64,000 bases of DNA from Methylobacterium sp. R2-1 (GCF_014191355.1 NZ_JACHWM010000006.1:186001-250000); one strand, 5' to 3'. Counted from the stretch's first letter, positions 17,933-26,548 are shown. The notes: generated from the letters alone by a model not told the origin. A program made the numbers and translations.

Positions 17933-18151
17933 CTACATGCTGATCTCGGGGCCGTGCTTGTCGCCGTCGTCCGGCACGGGTCCGGCCTCGCCCTCCCAGG
18001 GCAGGCTCTGCCAGGGCGGCTGGCCGGCGCGGGCCTCGTACTCCTCCAGGGACAAGGTCGTCTCGCCGCCCTCCCCGTCCTGAACCCGGACATGGCTCGG
18101 GCGCGGCCGCTTCGGCGGGCAGAGACAGAGGCCCTTGAACGAGGTCGCCAT
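17933..18151 (-). CDS. Small hypothetical protein of a three-gene set
   Basis: A 72-aa frame starting at the ATG at 18151 (MATSFKGLCLCPPKRPRP). The CLCPP segment could bind metal, and the middle (HVRVQDGEGGETTLSLEEYEAR) looks like a short beta/alpha unit. The start lies 2 bp past the stop of the next upstream gene on the same strand, which argues for a shared transcript. No known domain is recognised. Confidence 0.55.
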   Translation of the reverse strand: MATSFKGLCLCPPKRPRPSHVRVQDGEGGETTLSLEEYEARAGQPPWQSLPWEGEAGPVPDDGDKHGPEISM

Positions 18152-18153
18152 CG

Positions 18154-18390
18154 TCAAAGGCCCTCCGGCTTCTCGGCCTGGGGCGAGCTTTGCGCGTAGG
18201 CGGGTCGCGCCCGCAGGTACCCCTTGAAGCGCAGATACTCGGCGACGATCTCGCAGATCGCCCGGTCCCGCGGAAGGCGCTCGACCGCGCAATGCTCGTC
18301 CAGCGCTGCCACGACCTCCGGCGGGAAGGTCAGGATCCCGGCGAGCTTCGGTTCTGCGGGTGAATCGGTCTCGTGTTCGGTGTCGCTCAC
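18154..18390 (-). CDS. Small hypothetical protein, possible ribbon-helix-helix type
   Basis: A 78-aa protein with an acidic N-terminus (MSDTEHETDSPAEPK), then AGILTFPPEVVAALDEHCAVERLPRDRAICEIVAEYLRFKGYL. The strand-then-two-helices layout and the RxxAIxEIVxEYL pattern resemble CopG/Arc-type DNA-binding units, but this is only a shape match. It sits between two other small genes with tight spacing. No toxin-like partner is recognised. Confidence 0.55.
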   Translation of the reverse strand: MSDTEHETDSPAEPKLAGILTFPPEVVAALDEHCAVERLPRDRAICEIVAEYLRFKGYLRARPAYAQSSPQAEKPEGL

Positions 18391-18409
18391 GCTGTCTGCC
18401 CTCCGCCGC

Positions 18410-18697
18410 TTACACGCCCGATCCGACCGGCGGCACGCCCTGTTCCGGCGTCGGCACGACGCCGAGCCCGTCCGCGTCGCCGGGGCTGGTGGCGCCGAGA
18501 CGCCGCAGCAGCGCCTCGTAGGTCTGCACCGCCGGGGAGTCCGACTGAAGCTCGCGGGTGTCGGCCAAGAGCCGCCGCACGTCCTCCACGAACAGGTCGC
18601 GCGCCTGCCCTCCCCCCGGGCTCGCCTCGAACAGGCGGCTGAGCGCCAGCTCGAACACGCCCAAGAGGAGGCCGAGCCGCTCGGTGTCGTCCGCCAT
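18410..18697 (-). CDS. Small hypothetical helical protein
   Basis: A 95-aa frame beginning MADDTERLGLLLGVFELALSRLFEASPG, mostly helical by eye, with a Pro/Gly-rich tail. The start at 18697 is preferred because the longer frame above it is compositionally poor; GGAG is present upstream. It heads the set of three same-strand small genes. I do not recognise the family. Confidence 0.5.
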   Translation of the reverse strand: MADDTERLGLLLGVFELALSRLFEASPGGGQARDLFVEDVRRLLADTRELQSDSPAVQTYEALLRRLGATSPGDADGLGVVPTPEQGVPPVGSGV

Positions 18698-19079
18698 TGT
18701 CTTCTCCGGGGCCTCTCCGGGTGTCGTCCCGATCACGTCCATGATCCGGCTGAAGGCTTGAACGCTGGGGATGCGCCCCGCGGTTCCGCCGCCCGCGCTC
18801 GCTGACGAATCCAATCTGCCAGAACCGCGCCGCATCGGAGGTCGCAGTCCGGCGCTCTAATCCATGTTGCAGCGCCCCTCTCGCGAGTAGGCAGCCCCGC
18901 CCGCGGACCGACGCGCCCCGCCAGGGCGCCGGTGCCGCCGGACGGAGTCTTTCGATCCGTCTCGAACCCTGAGCCGCTCTTGCTGCCCCACTCGCTCCTC
19001 CCCCTCGCGCGGTCTCGTACGGCACCCGGGGACGGGCTGTGCCACGGGGCGGAGGATGCGCATGGCGGCTTTCCCACCC

Positions 19080-19315
19080 GGGCGATTGCCCGGCCGCGCC
19101 GGACCGGGCTGCTGGCCGCCCTACGGCATGAACGGCGGCGACCTGCCCCCTTGGCCCGCGGCGCGCCGTTGCGCCTGCGGGTGGAGCGCCGGCTCGGCTA
19201 CAAGTCGCTGGAATACCTCGCCAGCATCGAGGCCACCGACCGGGTGGACGGGCTCGGCCAGGGCCGGGGCAGCATGGTCTCGGAGATGGGATTTTCTTGG
19301 TACGCAGGGATCTGA
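19080..19315 (+). pseudogene. Remnant of a molybdopterin-dependent (YedY/sulfite-oxidase-like) oxidoreductase, C-terminal
   Basis: The end reads APLRLRVERRLGYKSLEYLASIE...GFSWYAGI, which matches the C-terminus of bacterial oxidoreductases with a Moco-binding domain (usual text GAPLRLRVERQLGYK...YEWYAGI). Just upstream the expected YGMNGGDLP is found, but in another frame. So the frame shifts out and back within about 45 bp (about 19110-19155), and no N-terminal two thirds is present. I read it as a decayed gene fragment rather than a gene. The family call rests on motif memory only. Confidence 0.55.
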
Positions 19316-19392
19316 GCCGGTCTTCAGGTGATCCGCCTGGAAATGCCCTTTCCCCGTACGTGGGGAGAGGGGACGCGCGACAGAAAAGCCTC

Positions 19393-20166
19393 TCACCCGA
19401 TCAGCGGCGTGCAGACCGCCCGGCCCTGCCCCGGCAGCGGCACCACCGCGACCTCGACCCCGTAGAGCAGTTGCAGAGTCTCCGGCGTCACCGTCTCCGC
19501 CGGACGGCCCAGCGCGACGAGGCGCCCGCCGTGCAGCAGCGCGACCCGATCGGCGCAGAGGAAGGCGTGGCCGGGATCGTGGGTGGAGAGAACCACGGCG
19601 ATACCGCTCCGTGAGAGGCGCCGCACCTGGGTCAGCACCCGGGCCTGATTGCCGAAATCGAGGCTCGCGGTCGGCTCGTCCATCACCAGGAGCCGCGGCT
19701 CGCCGGCCAAGGCGCGGGCGATCAGCGCGAGCTGGCGCTCGCCGCCGCTGATCTCGGTGTAGACCCGCTCCGCCAGATGGCCGATGCCCAGCGTGGCCAG
19801 CGCCTGCTCGGCCGCCGCGCGGTCGGCCGGGCCGGGGCTCGCGAAGGCGGGAAGCCGGCTGGCGCGGCCCATCAGCACCACCTCGCGGACGGTGAAGGGG
19901 AAGAAGGCGGCGTGCGCCTGCGGCACGTAGGCGATTGCTTTCGCGACTTCGCGGCGTGGCAGCTCCGACAGGTCGACACCGTCCAAGAGGACGCGACCGG
20001 CGAGCGGGCGCAGCAGGCCGAGCAGAGTCTTGAACAGGGTGGTCTTGCCGCCGCCATTCGGCCCCAGCAGGCAGAGCGCCTCGCTGTCCCGAAGCGTCAG
20101 GCTGACGCCGGCGCCGACCGTGCGGGCGCCGTAGCCGAAGGCGAGATCCTGGACCTCCAGGATCAT
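19393..20166 (-). CDS. ABC importer ATPase, iron-complex/cobalamin (FecE/BtuD) type
   Basis: A 257-aa nucleotide-binding subunit. Walker A is GPNGGGKTTL (about 34-43), the Q-loop is YVPQAHA, the signature motif is SGGERQLALIARAL, Walker B is LLVMDEPTASLD, and the H-loop is VLSTHDPGHA. The order of genes (binding protein, permease, ATPase) and the sequence style place it with importers for siderophores, haem or corrinoids. Its ATG overlaps the permease stop by 4 bp (ATGA). A hairpin at 19346-19373 follows the stop and probably ends the operon. Confidence 0.92.
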   Translation of the reverse strand: MILEVQDLAFGYGARTVGAGVSLTLRDSEALCLLGPNGGGKTTLFKTLLGLLRPLAGRVLLDGVDLSELPRREVAKAIAYVPQAHAAFFPFTVREVVLMGRASRLPAFASPGPADRAAAEQALATLGIGHLAERVYTEISGGERQLALIARALAGEPRLLVMDEPTASLDFGNQARVLTQVRRLSRSGIAVVLSTHDPGHAFLCADRVALLHGGRLVALGRPAETVTPETLQLLYGVEVAVVPLPGQGRAVCTPLIG

Positions 20167-21215
20167 GCCCAGCCCCGCTTTCCGGCGGCCAGCAGCCAGA
20201 GGAAGAACGGCACGCCGACGAGCGCCGTCAGGATGCCGAGCGGCACCTCGATCGTGGCCATGGTGCGGGCCATCAGATCGACCGCGGTGAGGTAGGCCGC
20301 CCCGAGCAGCATCGAGGCCGGCAGCAGACGGCGGAAATCCGGCCCGACCAGCAGGCGGGCGACGTGCGGCACGATCAGCCCGATCCAGCCGATCACCCCC
20401 GTCACCGAGACCGCGGCGGCGGTCACCAGCGTCGCGCCCGCCACCAGAACCGGGCGCAGCCGGCGCGTCTCCAGCCCGAGCGCCCTCGCCTCCTCGTCGC
20501 CGAGGCTCATCAGGTTCACGCGCCAGCGCAGCAGCACCAGGGGAATGAGCCCGAGCGCCATCGCCGGCAGGATCGCGGCGATGTCGCTCGCCGTGACGGA
20601 GGCGAGGCTGCCGAGCAGCCAGAAGGTGATGGCGGGCAATTGGTTGTAGGGGTCGGCGAGCACCTTGAGGAGCGAGATCCCGGCCCCGAGCAGCGCCCCC
20701 ACGGCGACGCCCGCGAGCACCAGCGTCAGCACCGGATCGTGCCGGCGCACCGCGAGGCCGACGGCGTAGACGGCGCCGACCGCGGCGAGCCCTCCGGCGA
20801 AGGCGAGCCCCTGGATCGCCGCCACCGGCAGGGCGAGTACGATGCCGAGCACCGCGCCGAGGCTCGCCCCCGCCGAAACCCCGAGGATGTCCGGCGAGAC
20901 GAGGGGATTGCGGAGCAGTCCCTGATAGGTTGCCCCCGCCGCCGCGAGCCCCGCCCCGACCACGAGCGCTCCGAACACTCGCGGCAGGCGCACCTGCAGC
21001 ACGACGGTCTGCGCGGCGGGATCGAGCGAGGGGACCTGGCCGAAGAGCTTGGCGGTGAGCACCCAGAAAACGTCGGCGAGCGGCACGGGGTAGCGGCCGA
21101 TGCCGAGCGAAACCAGCACGAGGAGGATCAGCGCGATCGGGGCCAGGGCCGCCAGCGGGAGGAGGCGCCGCCTTGCGGACGGCGTGGATGCGACGGGGCT
21201 CGCGACCTCGCTCAC
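20163..21215 (-). CDS. ABC importer permease, FecCD/BtuC family
   Basis: A 350-aa integral membrane protein with about 10 helices. Family marks include GIGRYPVPLADVFWVL near the start, RLPRVFGALVVGAGLAAAGATYQGLLRNPLVSPDILGVSAGASLG (the coupling-helix region), and TGVIGWIGLIVPHVARLLVG near the end. It would work as a homodimer moving an iron complex or vitamin B12 into the cytosol. It overlaps the binding-protein gene and the ATPase gene by 4 bp each, so translation of all three is coupled. Confidence 0.93.
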   Translation of the reverse strand: MSEVASPVASTPSARRRLLPLAALAPIALILLVLVSLGIGRYPVPLADVFWVLTAKLFGQVPSLDPAAQTVVLQVRLPRVFGALVVGAGLAAAGATYQGLLRNPLVSPDILGVSAGASLGAVLGIVLALPVAAIQGLAFAGGLAAVGAVYAVGLAVRRHDPVLTLVLAGVAVGALLGAGISLLKVLADPYNQLPAITFWLLGSLASVTASDIAAILPAMALGLIPLVLLRWRVNLMSLGDEEARALGLETRRLRPVLVAGATLVTAAAVSVTGVIGWIGLIVPHVARLLVGPDFRRLLPASMLLGAAYLTAVDLMARTMATIEVPLGILTALVGVPFFLWLLAAGKRGWA

Positions 21216-22261
21216 CGGGTCGGCCCCGGTCCGGCGGCGTCGCGCAGGAGGCGGTCGAGCTGCGCGGGCGTGAGCTCGACCCGGTAGAAGCGCCGGTAGA
21301 AGTCGCGCACGGCGTCACCGAGCGTCTGCGAGAACTGTTCGGGGAAGAACAGCCCGGCGAGCCAGCGCAGGCCGATCAGGCGGTTGACCCCCGGCGGCGC
21401 ATCGACCCAGCCGAAGGGCAGCGTCGGCACCGCGTGGACGCGGCCCTCGCGCACCGCCTTCAGCCCGTTCCAGAGCGGGTCGGCGGCGGCGAGCTTCGGG
21501 AAATCGGGATCGAGGGCGATGATCACGTCCGGGTTCCAGACCAGCACCTGCTCGGGCGAGACCGCGGCGAGACCGCCCGCGCCGGCCCCGGCCACGTTGC
21601 GCCCGCCCGCCGCCTCGATGATCTCGGTGTTGATCGAACCGGACAGACCCGTCTCCAGCCCGCGGGGGCCGCGACCGTAATAAACGCGTGGGCGCTTCTC
21701 CTCCGGCACCGCGGCCACCGCCTCGGCCACCGACTTCAGGATCGTCTCCGACGCCGCGGCGAGCGCTTCGCCCTCCTCCGGCAGGCCGACCAGCGCGCCG
21801 AGGGTGCGGTAGGTTTCGGGCGTCGCCTTGAAGCGCCCGTCGAGCAGCAGGTAGGGAATACCGGTCTGCGCCTGAACCCGGTCGGCGAGGGAGGCGTAGG
21901 TCGCCGCCGTGCTGCCGACATCGACGATGAGGTCGGGCTTGAGCGCCAGCACTGACTCGACATTGGCGCTGCCGCCCCGCCCCGTCAGCCGCCCGGTGGC
22001 GGGCAGGTCGCGGATGGCGGGCGCCAGGAAGTCCCGCTCCTCCGGGCTCGGCGTGCGCGGCCAGCCGATCATCTTGTCGGGTGCCAGGGTGGAGAGCAGG
22101 ACCGCCGCGGGCGGGCCGGCGGCGAGCACCCGGAGCACCCGATCCGGCACCTCGACCCGGCGCCCGGCGGCGTCGGTGAAGGGCCGGGCCGCCGCGAGAG
22201 AGGACCACAGGAGGGCGGGCCACAGGCAGGCGAGCGCGAGAAGGCAGCGGAGCAGCGGCAT
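21212..22261 (-). CDS. ABC importer periplasmic binding protein (FecB/BtuF type)
   Basis: A 349-aa protein with a signal peptide (MPLLRCLLALACLWPALLW... cleaved near AAA-RP) and the helical-backbone binding-protein fold: FTDAAGRRVEVPDRVLRVLAAG, VESVLALKPDLIVDVG, GIPYLLLDG and SPEQVLVWNPDVIIALD. It should capture the ligand in the periplasm for the permease. The ATG at 22261 gives a proper signal peptide; the frame stays open upstream but that part is unlikely to be used. No Fur box or cobalamin riboswitch is evident in the short upstream region, which contains a 46-bp repeat, so the ligand stays open. Confidence 0.9.
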   Translation of the reverse strand: MPLLRCLLALACLWPALLWSSLAAARPFTDAAGRRVEVPDRVLRVLAAGPPAAVLLSTLAPDKMIGWPRTPSPEERDFLAPAIRDLPATGRLTGRGGSANVESVLALKPDLIVDVGSTAATYASLADRVQAQTGIPYLLLDGRFKATPETYRTLGALVGLPEEGEALAAASETILKSVAEAVAAVPEEKRPRVYYGRGPRGLETGLSGSINTEIIEAAGGRNVAGAGAGGLAAVSPEQVLVWNPDVIIALDPDFPKLAAADPLWNGLKAVREGRVHAVPTLPFGWVDAPPGVNRLIGLRWLAGLFFPEQFSQTLGDAVRDFYRRFYRVELTPAQLDRLLRDAAGPGPTR

Positions 22262-22300
22262 CGGGGAAGGCGTCTCCCGTGATCGGACGCTACCTATAGA

Positions 22301-22346
22301 GCATCGTCCCGAAAGGTGGCCGCCGGCTTTCGGAGAAAGACGATGC
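22301..22346. repeat. 46-bp dispersed repeat, copy 2
   Basis: GCATCGTCCCGAAAGG...CTTTCGGAGAAAGACGATGC, homologous to 16165-16210. The end arms change together (ATC to GTC on one side, GAT to GAC on the other), so the dyad is kept. It lies between the binding-protein start and the divergent hydrolase. Confidence 0.85.
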
Positions 22347-22456
22347 AGACAGGGAGTATCGTCCGCCCCTGAACCGCGCCGGCCCTCTCGGGTTGGCCAA
22401 GCGCCCATATCCGCCCGGCCATCCCCTATCGACCTCACGCGAGCTTGCCCCGAACG

Positions 22457-23323
22457 ATGCCCGATCCGGCCGTCAGCCATCGCCATATCGACCTCCGCGG
22501 ACTGCGCCTGCACGTCGCCGAGGCGGGGCCGGCGGACGGGCCGCCGACCATCCTGCTGCACGGCTTTCCCGAATTCTGGTTCGGCTGGCGGCATCAGATC
22601 GAGCCGCTCGCGCGGAGCGGCCTGCGCCTCTTCATCCCCGATCAGCGCGGCTACGGCCTGAGCGACCGCCCCAACGGCGTCGCCGCCTACCATCTCGACC
22701 GACTCGCCCAAGACGTGATCGCGCTCGCCGATGCCTGCGGGCTAGCGCGCTTCAACCTCGTCGGGCACGATTGGGGCGGGCTCGTCGCGTTCTGGGTGGC
22801 GAGTTTCCACCCCGAGCGGGTCGAGCGGCTCGCGGCGCTGAACGCCTGCCATCCGGGCGTGTTCGGCCCCTATCTCCGGCGCCATCCGGGGCAGGCCCTG
22901 CGCAGCGCCTATGCCGGCTTCTTCCAGCTTCCCCTGCTGCCCGAACGGGTGCTGACAGCGCGGGAGGGTCGCCTCCTGCGGGCACTGATGCGCCGGTCGA
23001 GCGCGCCCGGAACCTTCACCGAGGCCGACCTCGACATCTACGCGCGGGAATGGCTGCGCCCCGGCGCGATCACCGCGATGCTGAACTGGTATCGGGCGCT
23101 TGCCCGCCTGACCCGCGAGCGGCACCCGCCGAAGGTCACGGCGCCGACGCTGATCCTGTGGGGCGAGCGCGATCAGGCACTCCAGACGGGCCTTGCCGAG
23201 GCGAGTCTGGACCTGTGCGAGCGGGGTCGCCTGCAGCGTTTTCCGCAGGCGACCCATTGGGTGCAGCACGACGCACCGGAGGCGGTCAACGCGGCGCTGA
23301 TCGACTTCCTGCGGCAGCCGTAA
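22457..23323 (+). CDS. Alpha/beta hydrolase, epoxide hydrolase-like
   Basis: A 288-aa alpha/beta-hydrolase. The HGFPEFWFGWRHQI segment is the HGxP oxyanion motif of epoxide hydrolases, GHDWGG holds an aspartate nucleophile, and THWVQHDAPEAVN holds the catalytic histidine. RGYGLSDRP is typical of the EH/dehalogenase branch. The protein should open epoxides to diols, or dehalogenate small alkyl halides. The ATG at 22457 is preferred; a TTG 12 bp earlier is in frame. No signal peptide. It is divergent from the ABC importer genes. Confidence 0.88.
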   Translation: MPDPAVSHRHIDLRGLRLHVAEAGPADGPPTILLHGFPEFWFGWRHQIEPLARSGLRLFIPDQRGYGLSDRPNGVAAYHLDRLAQDVIALADACGLARFNLVGHDWGGLVAFWVASFHPERVERLAALNACHPGVFGPYLRRHPGQALRSAYAGFFQLPLLPERVLTAREGRLLRALMRRSSAPGTFTEADLDIYAREWLRPGAITAMLNWYRALARLTRERHPPKVTAPTLILWGERDQALQTGLAEASLDLCERGRLQRFPQATHWVQHDAPEAVNAALIDFLRQP

Positions 23324-23344
23324 GACGGGTTACCTCAGAGGAAT

Positions 23345-23390
23345 GCCGGGGCTCTGCCCCGGCACCCCGCCAAAGGGATGATCCCTTTGG
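23345..23390. repeat. Double-hairpin intergenic repeat
   Basis: Two adjacent perfect hairpins: GCCGGGGC-TCT-GCCCCGGC (23345-23363) and CCAAAGGGA-TGA-TCCCTTTGG (23370-23390). It lies between convergent genes, so it may end both transcripts. This double stem looks like a dispersed repeat of methylobacterial genomes, from memory. Confidence 0.75.
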
Positions 23391-23413
23391 AATCCCGCGA
23401 TGGCGAGAGCCGA

Positions 23414-24514
23414 TCAGCGGCCGCTCATGCCGGCGCCGCCCTCGGTGCCGCCGCGCGAACCGGACTGCATCCCGCCGCGCTGCTCGCTGCCGCGGTTGCC
23501 GCCCGTGTTGCCCATGCCGCCGCCCTGCTCGGAGGCGTTGCGGACGCCGCCGCGCTCGTTGCCCTCACCGCGCATGCCGACATTGCGCGTGCCCTCGCCG
23601 CCGCGGCCCTGCTCCATCGAGCGTCCGCCGCGCTCGGCCCCGCGGGCCTGGTCGGAGGCGCGCATCTCGTTGCGCTCGCTGCCACGGGTCTCGCTGCTGC
23701 GGCTGCGCAGATCGGTACGGGTCTCCGACCCACGGACTTCGTTGCGCTCGCGGAAGCCCGCATTGACCGTGCCGCCACGCCGCTCGGTGGTCGAGACGGT
23801 GGTGGAGAGGCGGCGGTACTCGGGCGAGCCGTACACGACGCGCTGGCCGCGGATCGTCACGGTGCGGCGCGACTCGCCGACGCTGACGAGGCGGCGATAT
23901 TCCGGCGAGCCGTAGATCACCCGCTGGCCGCGGATGGTGACGTAGCGGCGCGGACCGGTGCTGCGGCGCTCGGTAACGATCAGGCGGCGGTACTCGGGCG
24001 AGCCATACACGACGCGTTGGCCGCCGATGAAGACGTAGCGGCCCTCGCGGCGGTAGCCGCCGTCGACGGTGGTGGACCGCACATCGGTGCGGCTGCTGAT
24101 ATGCGTGCGATCATGGCTCCGATCGTGGACCCGGTCGGTCCGCTCGGCGCGCGCGCTGTTGCGGACCGTGTCGCCCCGCTCACCGCGCTCGGCGCTGTCA
24201 CGGCCGACCTGGCCTTCCATGCCGCGATCCGAACCGCGCTCGCCGCGTGCCATGCCGCCGCGGTTCGCCTCGCCCTGGTCCCGATCGCCCCGAGCGGCGC
24301 TGCGCTCGGCGCCCGTGGCGCTTCCGCCCCCGCGGGCCTCGCTCCCCCTGGCCTCCATGCCGCCGCGCGCACCGCCCGACATCCCGGATTGTCCGCCGGA
24401 CTGCTCGGTGCCGCCCCGCAGACCGCCGCGCTCGGACCCACCGGTTGCCGCGGTCTGAGCGTAGACCGACGTGCTCATCAGCAGCGCGGCAAGACCCATC
24501 GCAATCGTCTTCAT
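23414..24514 (-). CDS. Secreted low-complexity protein with three YGSPEYRRL repeats
   Basis: A 366-aa protein with a clear signal peptide (MKTIAMGLAALLMSTSVYAQ). The mature part is Gly/Arg/Ser/Glu-rich and probably disordered at both ends. In the middle (about 155-235) three near-identical units read GQRVVYGSPEYRRL, spaced about 35 residues apart and each preceded by a V-x-I strand. The unit resembles those of DUF1236-type periplasmic proteins of Hyphomicrobiales, but I do not claim that family. It faces the hydrolase gene across the double-hairpin repeat. The gap on its 5' side (24515-25010) holds no gene I can support. Confidence 0.75.
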   Translation of the reverse strand: MKTIAMGLAALLMSTSVYAQTAATGGSERGGLRGGTEQSGGQSGMSGGARGGMEARGSEARGGGSATGAERSAARGDRDQGEANRGGMARGERGSDRGMEGQVGRDSAERGERGDTVRNSARAERTDRVHDRSHDRTHISSRTDVRSTTVDGGYRREGRYVFIGGQRVVYGSPEYRRLIVTERRSTGPRRYVTIRGQRVIYGSPEYRRLVSVGESRRTVTIRGQRVVYGSPEYRRLSTTVSTTERRGGTVNAGFRERNEVRGSETRTDLRSRSSETRGSERNEMRASDQARGAERGGRSMEQGRGGEGTRNVGMRGEGNERGGVRNASEQGGGMGNTGGNRGSEQRGGMQSGSRGGTEGGAGMSGR

Positions 24515-25010
24515 AGCGTTACCTCCGAAACTTGAGACGCCTCAAAACGTCACAAGTGTCGAAAGGGTTCTGCGGAAAACGCACGAATGGAAAAACTCCA
24601 ATCCAGCGCATAATCTTTTGACTTATGTAAATAAGCTTGGCTGTGGCAGACCGACTATGGCTAAGCTTACGCTGCTTCGTCTTGCGTCGCAGGCGCTGCC
24701 TCGAGAGTGGCTCGCTCCGTCGTTGCGGAGGAACTGCCAAGGTTGACTGACACTTCGGTCCCGCCGCCACCGAGAGACGATCGGATCTGAGATCGCATAG
24801 ACCGTTCTGCTAGGCTCATCCCCGATACGCGTCTGCGAAGGCTCAAGCCTTGACCGCTGCGGAAAGGTCAGATTGCCAGGCGCAGGCGATATTCGCCTTC
24901 AGAACGGGTGTAGCCCGAAGGCTGGTTCATGATATGCTGAACGTATGAAATACCGGCCGGCTGATGCGCCAAGCCTCTGCCACCATTTGGCTTTCCGCGC
25001 CGGGAAAACC

Positions 25011-25040
25011 TGGTGGAGCTGAGGGGATTCGAACTCCCCG
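25011..25040 (-). tRNA. 3' end of a tRNA or tmRNA gene (attL-like fragment)
   Basis: On the minus strand this reads a T-arm (GAGTTCGAATCCCC) followed by CAGCTCCACCA, a good acceptor 3' strand plus discriminator and CCA. No matching 5' acceptor strand (GGAGCTG or GGGGCTG) or anticodon arm is found within 100 bp on the side where it should be. Instead, a tyrosine recombinase gene starts 95 bp away. It looks like the short identity segment left at the chromosome-island junction, with the restored full gene expected at the other end of the island, outside the window. The CAGCTCCACCA end would suit tRNA-Ala or tmRNA. Confidence 0.6.
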
Positions 25041-25135
25041 TCAGATAAGCCATTGGCAATCAACAATCTCCTTGCCTGATCTGGGTTTAAGGGTATCGTA
25101 CTGGGGTACGCGGACGGGTACGCAGGAGTGGGGCG

Positions 25136-26548
25136 ATGCCGAAGGGTTCCCGGAACGACACGCGGTGGCTGGAGGCCCATCACGGCAGCTGGCGGGTGAC
25201 GGTCGCCGTCCCGCGCGAGCTCCAGAAGACCTTGGGCACGCGACTGAAGAGGCCCCTGAACACGGACTCGCTCAGCTTGGCGAACCGTCTGAAGTTCAAG
25301 GTCGTCGCCGAGCTGAAGGAGCGGATCGAGCTCGCGCGAGAGGCGGCCCTTGGCAGTCCGCGCGGCGTTATGCGCGAGGCCGCGGGAATCGCCGAGCTTT
25401 CCAGGCGGGTGACCTGCGATGAGGAGCGGGACGAGCTCCAGGCCGCGATCCGCGAGCGGGCCGCGGAGATCGTCGGTCCTGAGGCTCGGGAGATCGTCGA
25501 CCCGCGCACAGGCGAGGTTTTTCCGCTTCCCGACCCCGGACGCGCTGCCTTGGCAGCCGACTTCGTGGCCGTCGCGAACGGTCGCGCCACCCCGCTTGCC
25601 ACGCACCATGCCGAGTTCATCGAGCAGGGCGGCAACACGATGCGCACCCGTGCGGACGACGTCCGGGCGCTCCAGTATCTCAGCGATTGGTGCCGGCGCG
25701 AGCGCCTGCCAGTCACTTTGGAGGCCATCACCCCGACAGTCGCCCTGCGGTTCAAGCGCGCCTTGGGCGAGCTTGCCGGTGGCATCGAGCCCGCGACCCA
25801 GAAGAAGTACCTCGGGCGCCTGTCGGTCTACTGGGACTACATGGCAGAGAACGAATACGTCGGGGCGAACGTCTGGGCGGGCCTGAAGGTCAAGCGGAAG
25901 AAGGTCGACTCTCGGGAGGAGGAGCGTGCCTTCACGGACGACGAGGTGCGGCGCCTCCTAGAGGGCCCCGCCCCGGCGAAGCTGAAGGACGTGATGATGA
26001 TCGGCGCGCTCACCGGGGCCCGGCTCGACGCCGTCGTCGACCTGAAGGTCAAGCACTGCATCGATGGGGCCTTCACCTTCAAGCCACAGAAGAAGGAGCG
26101 CTCCGAGCGCGATGTGCCGATCCACCCGGCCCTTGTCGAGATCGTCGCAAAGCGGTCGGCGGGCAAGGGGCCGGAAGAGGACCTGTTCCCGGAGTGGCCG
26201 AAGCCGCGCAAGGCCGGCTCGCTGCGCGAGCGCTCGTTCAAGACCTCGAACGCGTTCACGGCCTACCGACGAGAGGTCGGGGTCGACCACGTGCTGCCGG
26301 GTAAGAGGCGCTCGCTGGTCAATTTCCACAGCTTCCGCCGCTGGTTCATCACCAAGTCGGAGCAGGCCGACGTCCCGGAGCCGCTGATCGCGGCCATCGT
26401 CGGCCACAAGCGCACCGGTATCACCCTCGGACGGTACTCCCAGGGACCAGCGATGAGGCAGGCACGCCGGGCGGTCGCGAAGGTCAAGCTCCCGCCGCTC
26501 GACGGCGGCCCCGTGCGCGAGATCAGGGGCCTACGGCCGGCGGCCTGA
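25136..26548 (+). CDS. Tyrosine recombinase, island integrase
   Basis: A 470-aa integrase. The N-terminal third (to about 165) is an arm/core-binding region rich in charged helices (ARE..ELSRRVTCDEERDELQ). The core-binding SAM-like part is around 170-260. The catalytic domain has Arg in GALTGARLDAV, the H-x-x-R box in FHSFRRWFITKSEQ, and His...Tyr in GHKRTGITLGRYSQG. All catalytic residues seem present, so it may still be active. AGGAG lies 8 bp before the ATG. Its position beside the tRNA 3' fragment, reading away from it, is the usual layout of an integrated island or prophage. Confidence 0.9.
   Translation: MPKGSRNDTRWLEAHHGSWRVTVAVPRELQKTLGTRLKRPLNTDSLSLANRLKFKVVAELKERIELAREAALGSPRGVMREAAGIAELSRRVTCDEERDELQAAIRERAAEIVGPEAREIVDPRTGEVFPLPDPGRAALAADFVAVANGRATPLATHHAEFIEQGGNTMRTRADDVRALQYLSDWCRRERLPVTLEAITPTVALRFKRALGELAGGIEPATQKKYLGRLSVYWDYMAENEYVGANVWAGLKVKRKKVDSREEERAFTDDEVRRLLEGPAPAKLKDVMMIGALTGARLDAVVDLKVKHCIDGAFTFKPQKKERSERDVPIHPALVEIVAKRSAGKGPEEDLFPEWPKPRKAGSLRERSFKTSNAFTAYRREVGVDHVLPGKRRSLVNFHSFRRWFITKSEQADVPEPLIAAIVGHKRTGITLGRYSQGPAMRQARRAVAKVKLPPLDGGPVREIRGLRPAA

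Noticed and set aside
22262-22456. Possible cobalamin riboswitch or Fur box before the ABC importer
   Set aside because: The region is short and mostly a 46-bp repeat; no B12-box or Fur-like dyad could be recognised.
24515-25010. Search for the coding piece of a permuted tmRNA next to the acceptor-like end at 25011
   Set aside because: No tag-peptide reading or paired acceptor strand was found, so the fragment is left as tRNA or tmRNA 3' end.
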